From: Hymenobacter cyanobacteriorum
GTDB lineage: Bacteria > Bacteroidota > Bacteroidia > Cytophagales > Hymenobacteraceae
Reading direction: 5' to 3'
NCBI RefSeq assembly: GCF_022631375.1
Contig: NZ_JALBGC010000001.1
Span: 620,001 to 684,000 of the forward strand
Length of the DNA: 64,000 bases
Below the pieces are notes generated by a model. The model ran no database searches. It was not told the origin of the DNA and saw only the letters and a list, made by a program, of their open reading frames with translations. Numbering within the stretch: the stretch's first letter is position 1; each line of letters starts with the position of its first letter. The translations under genes and the position numbers were made by a program. Below are positions 1 to 7,507 of this stretch, piece by piece.

Positions 1-101
1 TCGGCCCGCTCAATTTCCAGCAGCAGCGGAAAATCGGAGGTTTGGGCCTGGTGGCGGAGGAAAAGCTGGCGTGGCGTTACGACGGAGGGAGCAGGTTTCA
101 A
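1..101 (-). CDS. Class III aminotransferase, N-terminal fragment
   Basis: The minus strand is open from the window edge to about 101 and reads TPRQLFLRHQAQTSDFPLLL followed by EIERA. This resembles the start of Bacteroidota 'aspartate aminotransferase family' PLP enzymes. The rest of the gene lies outside the window. There is no ATG; the TTG at 99-101 is the nearest plausible start, although a GTG further upstream is possible. The call rests on about 30 residues, so family membership is likely but the substrate is unknown. Confidence 0.45.
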   Translation of the reverse strand, partial: MKPAPSVVTPRQLFLRHQAQTSDFPLLLEIERA

Positions 102-193
102 CGGAAGTGGGGACGGTTTTTCAGGGGCTGAGCAAGCGCGGCTCGCGCTTCTCACAACCACGGATTGGGCCGTTTGATTATTCCGCAAAAATA

Positions 194-223
194 AAGAGGC
201 CGCTGCGGGGGCAGCGGCCTCTT
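194..223 (-). terminator. Terminator of the Spy-like gene
   Basis: A 13-bp perfect stem (AAGAGGCCGCTGC and its complement) with a 4-base loop lies just past the stop of the 245-742 gene. It is followed on the minus strand by a T-rich run. Confidence 0.8.
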
Positions 224-244
224 GAAAAACGGCAGCGAATCAGA

Positions 245-742
245 TTAGTCGTTGCCATTGCCGGCCCCAACCTGCCCGGGCACGTTGGCCACGCGCTTGA
301 TGACCTCCTTGGTGAAGTCGCGCTCGGCCTGGAACAACTGGGCTACCTGGCGCAGCGAAATAACTTTCTGAAACTTCTCGAAATACTCCTTCTCCAGGTT
401 CAGCTCCTGCTGACGGGTGTTGAAGGACTGCGTGAAGTTGTCGCGCAGCTGCTGGTCGGTCATGCCCTCGGTGATGTCGCGGCGCAGCAGGCGGCCGCTG
501 CGGTTGAGTTCGCGCCGACGGGCGGAAAACTCGTTGTAGAGCGGCCAGAATTTCTGGGCCTGGTCCTGCGTGAGCGAGACGCGGTTGGTGATGAAGGCAA
601 TTTTGGCGTTTTCGAGCTGGCCAAGGCGCTGGCCCCGGCGGCCGCCCCCGCCCAGCCCGCCCTGGGCCTGCGCGGCCGGGACCAGCGTGAGCAGCAGCGC
701 GGCCAGACTCAGCCAACGAAATACGGATGAAAATACAGACAT
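245..742 (-). CDS. Spy/CpxP-like periplasmic protein
   Basis: 165 residues with a signal peptide ending near AQAQ (residues 1-27). A helical body follows with LTXXQ-like character (SLTQDQAQKFWPLYNEF), then an Arg-rich stretch and two long amphipathic helices. Spy/CpxP-type proteins are periplasmic chaperones or sensors of misfolded protein or metals. It is the last gene of a sigma - putative anti-sigma - Spy operon, 25 bases after the preceding stop, which supports an envelope-stress role. The start MSVFSSVF is chosen because it gives a clean signal peptide; an ATG 20 codons upstream would overlap the neighbouring gene. Confidence 0.7.
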   Translation of the reverse strand: MSVFSSVFRWLSLAALLLTLVPAAQAQGGLGGGGRRGQRLGQLENAKIAFITNRVSLTQDQAQKFWPLYNEFSARRRELNRSGRLLRRDITEGMTDQQLRDNFTQSFNTRQQELNLEKEYFEKFQKVISLRQVAQLFQAERDFTKEVIKRVANVPGQVGAGNGND

Positions 743-767
743 GATAGCGGAACGAAAGAACAAAGAA

Positions 768-1235
768 TTATAGATAAGTAGGGTCGTCGGTGGGCTGGGC
801 ATCGAGCGCGTCGTTCAGCTCCTCGTCCGACACGCGCAGGAAACCCTTGGCAATATTGGGATGCGCGGCGGTGAGCGTGGCCAAATCGGAGGTTTCGACG
901 CGGGTGCCGCTCGTGAGCAGGTAGTTGGCCAGCTCGGTGCGGGGCACGGCATCGAGGGCGGCCGTGCTGGCCGTGGCGGGCACCAGTGGGGCCGAGCCGC
1001 TCATATAAAACGAAGCCGCGAAGCCGCCCAGCACGGCCACCGAGGCCAGCCCGGTACGCAGCACCGGCGAAAGGAAGGAAAGCCAAGCCCAGGCAGCCGG
1101 GGCAGCGCGCTCGTCGGCCTGCGGCAGGCGGGCCATGATGCGCGTGGGCAATTTATCGAAGTAGTCGGCGGGCGGCTCGCTCAGCAGCGGGCGGGGCCGC
1201 CGGGGGTGCGCGTCGAGCTTAAAAGCAGGTTTCAT
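768..1235 (-). CDS. Putative membrane anti-sigma factor
   Basis: 155 residues. The N-terminus (1-55) is polar and cytosolic-looking with a YFDKLPTRIMARL segment, followed by one transmembrane helix (about 56-78) and an exported C-terminal domain. That topology, and its place between an ECF sigma factor and a Spy-like protein, fits an anti-sigma factor that holds the sigma factor at the membrane. No zinc-binding HxxxCxxC anti-sigma motif is visible, so the function is inferred from topology and context. Confidence 0.5.
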   Translation of the reverse strand: MKPAFKLDAHPRRPRPLLSEPPADYFDKLPTRIMARLPQADERAAPAAWAWLSFLSPVLRTGLASVAVLGGFAASFYMSGSAPLVPATASTAALDAVPRTELANYLLTSGTRVETSDLATLTAAHPNIAKGFLRVSDEELNDALDAQPTDDPTYL

Positions 1236-1303
1236 GAGCGTTTGATGAGAAGCAGCGGCGAACGTTTAATTCAGCGGATAAATAATTGGATAGAGAGCGG
1301 GGG

Positions 1304-1852
1304 TCAATCGTCGGTCGTACGGGTCACGTATTCTTCCACTTTTTTCACGGCGTGGTGGTAGCTGGCCTTCAGAGCCCCTACGCTGGTGCCGGTTACTTCG
1401 GCCATCTGCTCGTAAGGCATCTCATCGTAGTAGCGCAGGTTGAAGACGAGGCGCTGCTTGTCGGGCAGGCGCAGAATGGCCTTTTGCAGCTTCAACTCGA
1501 TTTCGTCGCCCGCAATAGCGGGGTCGGCTTCGATTTTGGCGGCCAGTTCGGCCCCCACATCGTTCAGCGGCAGCAGAAACTTACGGCGCTTGCTGCTGAG
1601 GAAATTCAGGCACTCGTTGGTGGCGATGCGGTAAATCCAGGTGAAGAGTTGAGCATCCTGGCGGAAGTTTTCGAGGTGCTTCCACACCTTCACGAACACG
1701 TCCTGGGTGAGGTCGTCGGCGTCGTCGTGGTCCACCACCATCTTGCGCACGTGCCAGTACACCTTGCTCTGGTACTTGCGCACGAGCTGGTTGAACGCCA
1801 GGTTGCGGCTGGCGGGGTGCTGAAACTTGAGGAGAATTTCGTGGTCTTCCAA
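1304..1852 (-). CDS. ECF RNA polymerase sigma factor
   Basis: Region 2 is clear (FNQLVRKYQSKVYWHVRKMV, then DADDLTQDVFVKVWKHL), as is region 4 (LRLPDKQRLVFNLRYYDEMP, then YEQMAEVTGTSVGALKASYH). The protein is typical sigma-70 ECF length. I favour the TTG start at 1852, giving MEDHEILLKFQ like family members; the ATG at 1900 would add 16 basic, low-complexity residues. It is first in the operon with the putative anti-sigma and Spy-like genes, so it probably drives an envelope-stress regulon and its own transcription. Confidence 0.9.
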   Translation of the reverse strand: MEDHEILLKFQHPASRNLAFNQLVRKYQSKVYWHVRKMVVDHDDADDLTQDVFVKVWKHLENFRQDAQLFTWIYRIATNECLNFLSSKRRKFLLPLNDVGAELAAKIEADPAIAGDEIELKLQKAILRLPDKQRLVFNLRYYDEMPYEQMAEVTGTSVGALKASYHHAVKKVEEYVTRTTDD

Positions 1853-2049
1853 ACGCAAAAGGAGGCTGCTCCGGCAGCAGCGGCGAGACTTGGATGGCAA
1901 AGTAAGCGCCGCGTTTAATTACGCCTGGTAAAAAGCCGCCGCTGAATTTGGAGTGCGTTCCAGCCTATCTTGCCAGCAGAAGCCATCGGCGCTAGCCGTC
2001 AGTTTTCCATTTCGAAGGACACGGGTTTCTGTCCCAATTTTCAAAAAGC

Positions 2050-2733
2050 ATGCGGAATATTATTAAGCAGATTCCCATTATTGGCAGTCTGGCGCGCTCG
2101 ATAAAGAAAAAACTCTTTCCCGCGGAGGCGTTTACCACCTCCGAGGAATACTGGATAAAACGTTACGCCCAAGGAGGTAATTCAGGGGCGGGCTCCTACA
2201 ATAATCTCGCAGCATTCAAAGGCGAAATCCTTAATTCCTTCGTGGCCCGCCATCACATCAAAAGCGTGATAGAATTTGGCTGCGGCGATGGCAATCAATT
2301 AACCTATTTTAAATTCCCCGCTTATACTGGTTTCGACGTCAGCGAAGTAGCTATTAACAACTGTCGAAATTTGTTTAAAGACGACTCCAGCAAACAATTT
2401 TTCCATGTCAGCCAGGCCGGAAGTCATCAGGCAGAACTCACATTGAGCCTGGATGTTATCTATCACTTAATTGAAGATACTACATACCATACCTACATGA
2501 CGCAACTGTTTGCAGCCAGCACCCACTACGTCATTATTTATGCCTGCGACGATGACCAGCCCCACCATTATGCTCCGCACGTAAAAACACGAAAATTCAC
2601 CAATTGGATTAAGCAATTCCGCCCCGATTTTCACCTAATCGAATTCATTCCCAACCAATTTCCATTGGAAGCCGGAAAATCTTCATCAACATCATTTTCC
2701 GATTTTTTTATTTACCAAAAGGCGTCTGCATAA
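2050..2733 (+). CDS. Class I SAM-dependent methyltransferase
   Basis: 227 residues with SAM motif I at VIEFGCGDGNQL and a downstream acidic/SLDVIYHLIED motif like ubiquinone/menaquinone-type methyltransferases. The N-terminus resembles that of methyltransferases from surface-polysaccharide clusters (long basic start, then EYWIKRYAQGGNSGAGSY). The substrate is unknown. The gene is clearly more AT-rich than its neighbours, stands alone between a divergent sigma operon and a bidirectional terminator, and looks recently acquired. Confidence 0.75.
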   Translation: MRNIIKQIPIIGSLARSIKKKLFPAEAFTTSEEYWIKRYAQGGNSGAGSYNNLAAFKGEILNSFVARHHIKSVIEFGCGDGNQLTYFKFPAYTGFDVSEVAINNCRNLFKDDSSKQFFHVSQAGSHQAELTLSLDVIYHLIEDTTYHTYMTQLFAASTHYVIIYACDDDQPHHYAPHVKTRKFTNWIKQFRPDFHLIEFIPNQFPLEAGKSSSTSFSDFFIYQKASA

Positions 2734-2754
2734 ACACCGTTGGCACCATTGCGT

Positions 2755-2811
2755 CAACCTACTAAAAAGCCCCCGCAACAGTAGAAGTTGCGGGGGCTTT
2801 TTAGTAGGTTG
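2755..2811. terminator. Bidirectional terminator
   Basis: A 25-bp nearly perfect palindrome with a GC core (AGCCCCCGCAAC) flanked by A and T runs on both sides. It lies between the convergent methyltransferase (+) and transketolase C-terminal subunit (-) genes and can serve both. Confidence 0.85.
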
Positions 2812-2823
2812 GCAAAACGAAAT

Positions 2824-3780
2824 TTACTTCTTCCGTTTCATCACCGCTTCTACGGCTTTCACAATAGCGGCTTCGTTCAGGTTGTATTTCTCCATCAACT
2901 GGTCGGGGGTGCCGCTTTCGCCGAAGCTGTCGTGCACAGCCACCATTTCCAGGGGCAGGGGCTCTTCGCGGGCCAGCAGTTGGGCAATGCTGTCGCCGAG
3001 GCCGCCGTTCATCTGGTGCTCTTCGGCCGTTACCACGCAGCCGGTTTTGCGCACCGAGGCCAAGATGGCCTCCGCATCGAGGGGCTTGATGGTGTGGATG
3101 TTGATGATTTCGGCGTTGATGCCCTTCTCGGCCAGCAGCTTGCCGGCGAGCACGGCCTTCCACACGAGGTGGCCGGTGGCGAAGATGCTCACGTCGGCGC
3201 CTTCGTTCATCACCCAGGCCTTGCCAATTTCGAATTTCTGGTCGGCGGGCGTGAAGTTGGGCACCACGGGGCGGCCGAAGCGCAGGTACACCGGACCGTG
3301 GTGCTCGGCGATGGCGATGGTGGCGGCTTTGGTCTGGTTGTAGTCGCAGGGGTTGATAACGGTCATGCCGGGCAGCATTTTCATCATGCCCAGGTCTTCC
3401 AGAATCTGGTGGGTAGCGCCGTCTTCGCCGAGCGTGAGGCCGGCGTGCGAGGCGCAGATTTTCACGTTCTTATCCGAATACGCAATGCTCTGGCGAATCT
3501 GGTCGTAGACGCGGCCGGTGCTGAAGTTGGCGAAGGTGCCCGTGAAGGGAATTTTGCCACCAATGGTCATGCCCGCAGCCACGCCCATCATGTTGGCCTC
3601 GGCAATGCCCACCTGGAAAAACCGGTCGGGGTGCGCCTTTTTGAAGGCGTCCATTTTGAGCGAGCCGGTGAGGTCGGCGCAGAGGGCCACCACGTTGGGG
3701 TTGGTTTCGCCCAGTTCGGCCAGGCCAGCGCCGAAGCCGCTGCGGGTGTCTTTCGATTCGGTGTAGGGGAAGTCTTTCAT
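2824..3780 (-). CDS. Transketolase, C-terminal subunit
   Basis: 318 residues matching the pyrimidine-binding and C-terminal domains of transketolase (GFGAGLAELGE, QVGIAEANMMGVAAG, HAGLTLGEDGATHQ). With the N-terminal subunit (5959-6846) it would rebuild one TPP enzyme of the non-oxidative pentose phosphate pathway. The start MKDFPYTESKDTR is chosen over an upstream ATG because the extra 17 residues do not look conserved. Unusually, the two subunit genes are not adjacent: two unrelated genes on the same strand separate them. Confidence 0.9.
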   Translation of the reverse strand: MKDFPYTESKDTRSGFGAGLAELGETNPNVVALCADLTGSLKMDAFKKAHPDRFFQVGIAEANMMGVAAGMTIGGKIPFTGTFANFSTGRVYDQIRQSIAYSDKNVKICASHAGLTLGEDGATHQILEDLGMMKMLPGMTVINPCDYNQTKAATIAIAEHHGPVYLRFGRPVVPNFTPADQKFEIGKAWVMNEGADVSIFATGHLVWKAVLAGKLLAEKGINAEIINIHTIKPLDAEAILASVRKTGCVVTAEEHQMNGGLGDSIAQLLAREEPLPLEMVAVHDSFGESGTPDQLMEKYNLNEAAIVKAVEAVMKRKK

Positions 3781-3855
3781 GGGGAGTTGGGGGATTTTAT
3801 GTCGTTGATTGATTAGGAAAATGCGGCGCACTTTAGTGCTCTGGCGCTATGCCGA

Positions 3856-4437
3856 TTATTTCAGCTTTAGCGAAGCCATTATTTCTTTGGCGGCATATTG
3901 CCACTGTTCGCTGTTTTTATCTATGCAGCTAACGTTGCACAGCAAAAGCCTACCGTGGAAGTCGGTGAAAAAAATCAAGTTATAAGCACTTCTTTCAGTA
4001 GCAGAGGTGCCGTAAACTGTATTTTTAATATCCAGTGTACCGAACTCAATGAATCCTACTTTGCGGCCATTGACCATTTGAATAGCATTCCATTTCTCCC
4101 TAGCGCTTACATACGGATGTTTATAGGCGCGAAGAACATCTTCCTTAATAGCTGGTAATTCTGCCTGCGTTGCCTTGCTATTCGTGATATTCAGCGCCAC
4201 ACTTATGTTGCCGGTTTCGTTGGTGTAAACCAGGGTTGGCCGGCGTTCAGGAATGAATTTCAGTTTTGCCATCTCCTCCGGCATTATTATAAAGCCTTTG
4301 GGAATCTTCAATTCAATTTGATTTCCGAACAATGTCTTAGTATCAAATTCAATTTCATCGCTGCGAAAGGCGAATAATCCGCAAGCCAATAACAGCATCG
4401 CAATGAATTTCTCAACTTTCATTTCGACCATTTTCAT
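3856..4437 (-). CDS. Small secreted protein, unknown function
   Basis: About 193 residues with a hydrophobic signal segment (KFIAMLLLACGLFAF). A soluble domain follows containing two cysteines near the C-terminus (CNVSC). The pattern of an N-terminal IPKGFIIMPEEM stretch and a C-terminal WQYAAKEIMASLKLK helix is reminiscent of PsbP/DUF1795-like small secreted domains, but I cannot assign a family. It starts 19 bases after the vWA gene stop, so they are probably co-transcribed. It is more AT-rich than its neighbours. Confidence 0.6.
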   Translation of the reverse strand: MKMVEMKVEKFIAMLLLACGLFAFRSDEIEFDTKTLFGNQIELKIPKGFIIMPEEMAKLKFIPERRPTLVYTNETGNISVALNITNSKATQAELPAIKEDVLRAYKHPYVSAREKWNAIQMVNGRKVGFIEFGTLDIKNTVYGTSATERSAYNLIFFTDFHGRLLLCNVSCIDKNSEQWQYAAKEIMASLKLK

Positions 4438-4456
4438 ACAATAAATTGACAGTAGG

Positions 4457-5860
4457 TTACTTCCCGAAAATAGCCACCGAAGTAGTCTGCCCGCTGCGAA
4501 TGCTAAAATTGCGCACGTCGGTAAATTTGCTGCCGTTGCTGGTAGCCGTGCGAAATACCAGCCGATACGCGCCCGGCTGCATCGGCAGGTTTATTTTGCT
4601 GCTGCCGCCTTCGGGCAGGCTGTAAATCCAGGTTTGCGATTCGTCGTCGTTGAGTTGGTAAATGCTGCCGTAGCCTTTCAGGTCGGAGGTGATGTTGAGG
4701 GTGCCGGGCGCGGCGTAGGTTACGGTCGTTTCCTGGCCCTGCTTGATGGCGAGGCGGCGCACGGTGCGGGGCAGCGTGAGCACCTCCACTTCGTAGTTGC
4801 CGGCCAGCAGCTTCTGGCGGCTGCCGAAATTGTTGGCCGTGACGGTGGCGCGGTCGGGCGTGCGGATTACGGCGCGCATGGTACCGTAGGGGTTAGGCGA
4901 GAGTTGCGGGCTTTGCAGCACCAGTATACCCTGCGGCGTTTTGTATGTCAGCACGTTGGCTTTGCCGGGCGTGATGGCCAAATTGGCCTGGCGCACCGGC
5001 GGCACGGTGTTGATGACGAGGTCGTAGCTCTGCAGCGCGTCGATGTCAAGCACATCAGCCCGGCCCTGGGCGTCGCGGTAATGCACGTAGTTGTACTCGG
5101 GCTGGCCGGTCACGTTGTTCACAAAAGTGAGGTTGACGTTGCTTTCCGCGGGCTTGCCGTTGGCGTCGGTGAGGTTGACGCTGACGGTGGTTTTGCTCAG
5201 GGTTTTGGCGATGACGTCGTTCATCACGGTGCGGAAGGTGGCTACTTCGGCGGCGTTGTAGTACTGGCCAAGGCATTCGAGCTGCTTGCCGAACTCCCGC
5301 TCGGCCCCGATGCCAATCACAAACGGCTTCAGAAACACGCGCTTGCGCTGCAAAGCCAGCGAGGCCGCGCAGGGGTCGCGGTTGCACGATTCGAGGCCGT
5401 CGGTAATGAGCAGCAGCACGTTGCGGGATGTTTTATCGCTAGGGAAGTCGTTGGCCGACTGCTCCAGCGAGTAGGTGATGGGCGTGTTGCCCTGGGCTTT
5501 GAGCTCGGCCAGCTTCTTCTTGATGGCAGCCGCGTTGCGCGGGGCAAACGGCACTTCGAGGCGCGAATCGTCGCATTTTTTGTCTGCGTTCGGAAACTGG
5601 TGGCCGTACACGCGCAGGGCGACTTCCAGGTTGGGGTAGCTGTTCAGCGAGTCCACCATTTTGCTCAGCATGCGCCGGGCAATGTTCCAGCGCGGCTGGC
5701 CTTCCCAGGGCGCCATCATCGAGCCCGACGCATCGAGCAGGAAGAGGATGCGCGTGACTTTGGGCTTTTCAGGAGCCGCATTTTGGGCCGCTCCTACCCT
5801 GCTCATCAGCAGGCAAGCCAATAGCAGCGCCGTCAACCGAAACCTCACCCCCTGGCTCAT
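4457..5860 (-). CDS. Secreted vWA-domain protein
   Basis: 467 residues: signal peptide (1-25, ending VGAAQ), then a von Willebrand factor A domain with a MIDAS-type DASGS motif (LFLLDASGSMMAPWEG) and LLLITDGLESC. The C-terminal half is beta-rich with two or three Ig/CarboxypepD-like repeats. Such proteins bind metal ions and protein ligands outside the cell. The start MSQGVRF is the only one giving a signal peptide, and its first codons lie inside an inverted-repeat arm (5837-5850). It sits between the two transketolase genes with no obvious metabolic link. Confidence 0.75.
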   Translation of the reverse strand: MSQGVRFRLTALLLACLLMSRVGAAQNAAPEKPKVTRILFLLDASGSMMAPWEGQPRWNIARRMLSKMVDSLNSYPNLEVALRVYGHQFPNADKKCDDSRLEVPFAPRNAAAIKKKLAELKAQGNTPITYSLEQSANDFPSDKTSRNVLLLITDGLESCNRDPCAASLALQRKRVFLKPFVIGIGAEREFGKQLECLGQYYNAAEVATFRTVMNDVIAKTLSKTTVSVNLTDANGKPAESNVNLTFVNNVTGQPEYNYVHYRDAQGRADVLDIDALQSYDLVINTVPPVRQANLAITPGKANVLTYKTPQGILVLQSPQLSPNPYGTMRAVIRTPDRATVTANNFGSRQKLLAGNYEVEVLTLPRTVRRLAIKQGQETTVTYAAPGTLNITSDLKGYGSIYQLNDDESQTWIYSLPEGGSSKINLPMQPGAYRLVFRTATSNGSKFTDVRNFSIRSGQTTSVAIFGK

Positions 5861-5950
5861 TCCCAAAGTGAAGAAAGCCTGACGATTCCCGCTTTGCCGG
5901 AATCGCTGCGCCCGCTGCATTTGCGAGGAAGTCAGCGGGTGAGGTTTCGG
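5837..5950. repeat. Inverted repeat, 14-bp arms
   Basis: CCGAAACCTCACCC (5837-5850) and its exact complement (5937-5950) flank the 5' end of the vWA gene. The left arm lies inside its signal-peptide codons and the right arm just 3' of the transketolase N subunit stop. Confidence 0.6.
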
Positions 5951-5958
5951 CTGCACCG

Positions 5959-6846
5959 CTAGTAGTCGCCGTCGGTTCCGGTTTTCAGCTGGTCGAGCGC
6001 GTCGGCGAGCTGCTTGTCGTTCGGAGCGACGCCGTGCCACTTGTGGCCGTCCATCATAAAGTCGACGCCGAAGCCCATTTTGGTGTCCATCACGAACATG
6101 ATGGGCTTGGCTTTGCCGGTGGCGGCCACACAGTTTTCGAGCGTGGGCAGCAGGGCATCGAAGTGGTTGCCGTCGCCCTCAATCACCTGCCAGCCAAAGG
6201 CTTTGAACTTGGCGCCGATGTCGCCGAGGCCGCCGATTTCGTCGGTCGAGCCATCAATCTGCTGGCCGTTGCGGTCGACGATGGCAATCAGGTTGTCGAT
6301 TTTCTGGTGGGAGGCGTAGAGAGCGGCTTCCCAGTTCTGGCCTTCTTCCAGCTCGCCGTCGCCCATCAGCACAAACACGCGCTGCTTGTCGCCGTTCAGC
6401 TTTTTGGCCTGGGCTGCGCCGCAAGCCACGCTCAGGCCCTGGCCCAGCGAGCCCGAAGCTACGCGCACGCCGGGCAAGCCTTCGTGGGTAGTGGGGTGGC
6501 CTTGCAACCGCGAGTTCAGCTTGCGGAACGTGGCCAGCTCGCTCACCGGAAAATAGCCGGAGCGCGCCAGACACGAGTACATGGTGGCCGAAGTGTGGCC
6601 GTTGGACAGGAAAAACAGGTCCTGGTCCTTGCCGTCCATGTCGAAGGGCTCGGGGTGGTGCTTCATCACCTTGAAGTAGAGCGCTACCAGCAAATCGGTG
6701 ATGCCGAGCGAGCCGCCGGGGTGGCCCGAGTTCACGGCGTGCACCATGCGCAGGATGTCGCGCCGCACTTGCGTGGCAATTTCTTTGAGCTCGTCGTTGG
6801 ACTTCTCGGGTTTTTCGACGGTTTTGGCGGTGGTGGTATCGGACAT
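5959..6846 (-). CDS. Transketolase, N-terminal subunit
   Basis: 295 residues with the TPP-binding domain: AVNSGHPGGSLGITDLLVAL, FFLSNGHTSATMYS, then the TPP/Mg motif GDGELEEGQNWEAALYA. The N-subunit binds the diphosphate of TPP and works with the C-subunit at 2824-3780. The start MSDTTTAK follows the usual short polar N-terminus; an upstream ATG would add 17 unlikely residues. It is probably the first gene of a transcript that also carries the vWA, secreted and C-subunit genes. Confidence 0.9.
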   Translation of the reverse strand: MSDTTTAKTVEKPEKSNDELKEIATQVRRDILRMVHAVNSGHPGGSLGITDLLVALYFKVMKHHPEPFDMDGKDQDLFFLSNGHTSATMYSCLARSGYFPVSELATFRKLNSRLQGHPTTHEGLPGVRVASGSLGQGLSVACGAAQAKKLNGDKQRVFVLMGDGELEEGQNWEAALYASHQKIDNLIAIVDRNGQQIDGSTDEIGGLGDIGAKFKAFGWQVIEGDGNHFDALLPTLENCVAATGKAKPIMFVMDTKMGFGVDFMMDGHKWHGVAPNDKQLADALDQLKTGTDGDY

Positions 6847-6952
6847 AAGTCGGGAATAGGGTTCGGTGAGTAAAGGTAAGCGAAGCAAAGCGGCCACACC
6901 AACACAATCGATTGATTAGCCTCAATTCACTGGAAACAGCGTTTTCGGTCGC

Positions 6953-7402
6953 TTATTTCAGCAGCTGCGCGGTGTGCTCCTTGGTGTCGGGGCGCTTGAT
7001 GACTTTTTCAATCAGGCCTTTTTCATCAATCAGAAACGTGGTGCGCACGGTACCCATGTAGGTTTTGCCGTAGTTTTTTTTCTCCTGCCACACGCCGTAA
7101 GCCGCCACAATCTGCTTCTCGGTATCAACGAGCAGCGGGAAGGGCAGGTCGTATTTCAGGGCAAATTTCTTGTGCGCCGCCTCGCCATCAATGCTGACGC
7201 CAATCACCTGGATATTGTTGGCTTTCAGCTCTTCCTGGTGGTCGCGCAGGTTGCAGGCCTGGGCGGTGCAGCCGGGCGTGTCGTCTTTGGGGTAAAAGTA
7301 GAGGGCGACTTTCTGGCCGCGGTAGTCGTGCAGGCTGATGGTGTTGCCGTCCTGGTCCTGGGCGGTGAAATCGGGAGCGGGCTGGCCGGGTTCGGGAAGC
7401 AT
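6953..7402 (-). CDS. bcp: Thioredoxin-dependent peroxiredoxin Bcp
   Basis: 149 residues, standard for the BCP/PrxQ family. The peroxidatic and resolving cysteines are C45 and C50 in DDTPGCTAQACNLRD. It reduces H2O2 and organic hydroperoxides using thioredoxin. The short N-terminus (MLPEPGQPAPDF) is typical, and a conserved FYPKDDTPGC block fixes the family. It appears monocistronic. Confidence 0.95.
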   Translation of the reverse strand: MLPEPGQPAPDFTAQDQDGNTISLHDYRGQKVALYFYPKDDTPGCTAQACNLRDHQEELKANNIQVIGVSIDGEAAHKKFALKYDLPFPLLVDTEKQIVAAYGVWQEKKNYGKTYMGTVRTTFLIDEKGLIEKVIKRPDTKEHTAQLLK

Positions 7403-7453
7403 GATGAATGGTTGAGTTTTGAATGTTGAGGGTTGAGTTCGTTAACAAAAGAA

Positions 7454-7482
7454 CGTCATGCTTCGCTCCGCTCTGCATGACG
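7454..7482. repeat. Short family-A palindrome
   Basis: GTCATGC...GCATGAC hairpin between the bcp start and the M23 gene end. It is a shortened relative of the family-A repeats seen elsewhere (for example 34484-34581), again lying 3' of a gene. Confidence 0.6.
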
Positions 7483-7507
7483 GGCTACTTTCCCCTTTCT
7501 CGACCTG

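Noticed and set aside
71..730. Long plus-strand frame over the Spy-like gene
   Set aside because: High-GC shadow of the minus-strand gene; no family match and it covers the terminator.
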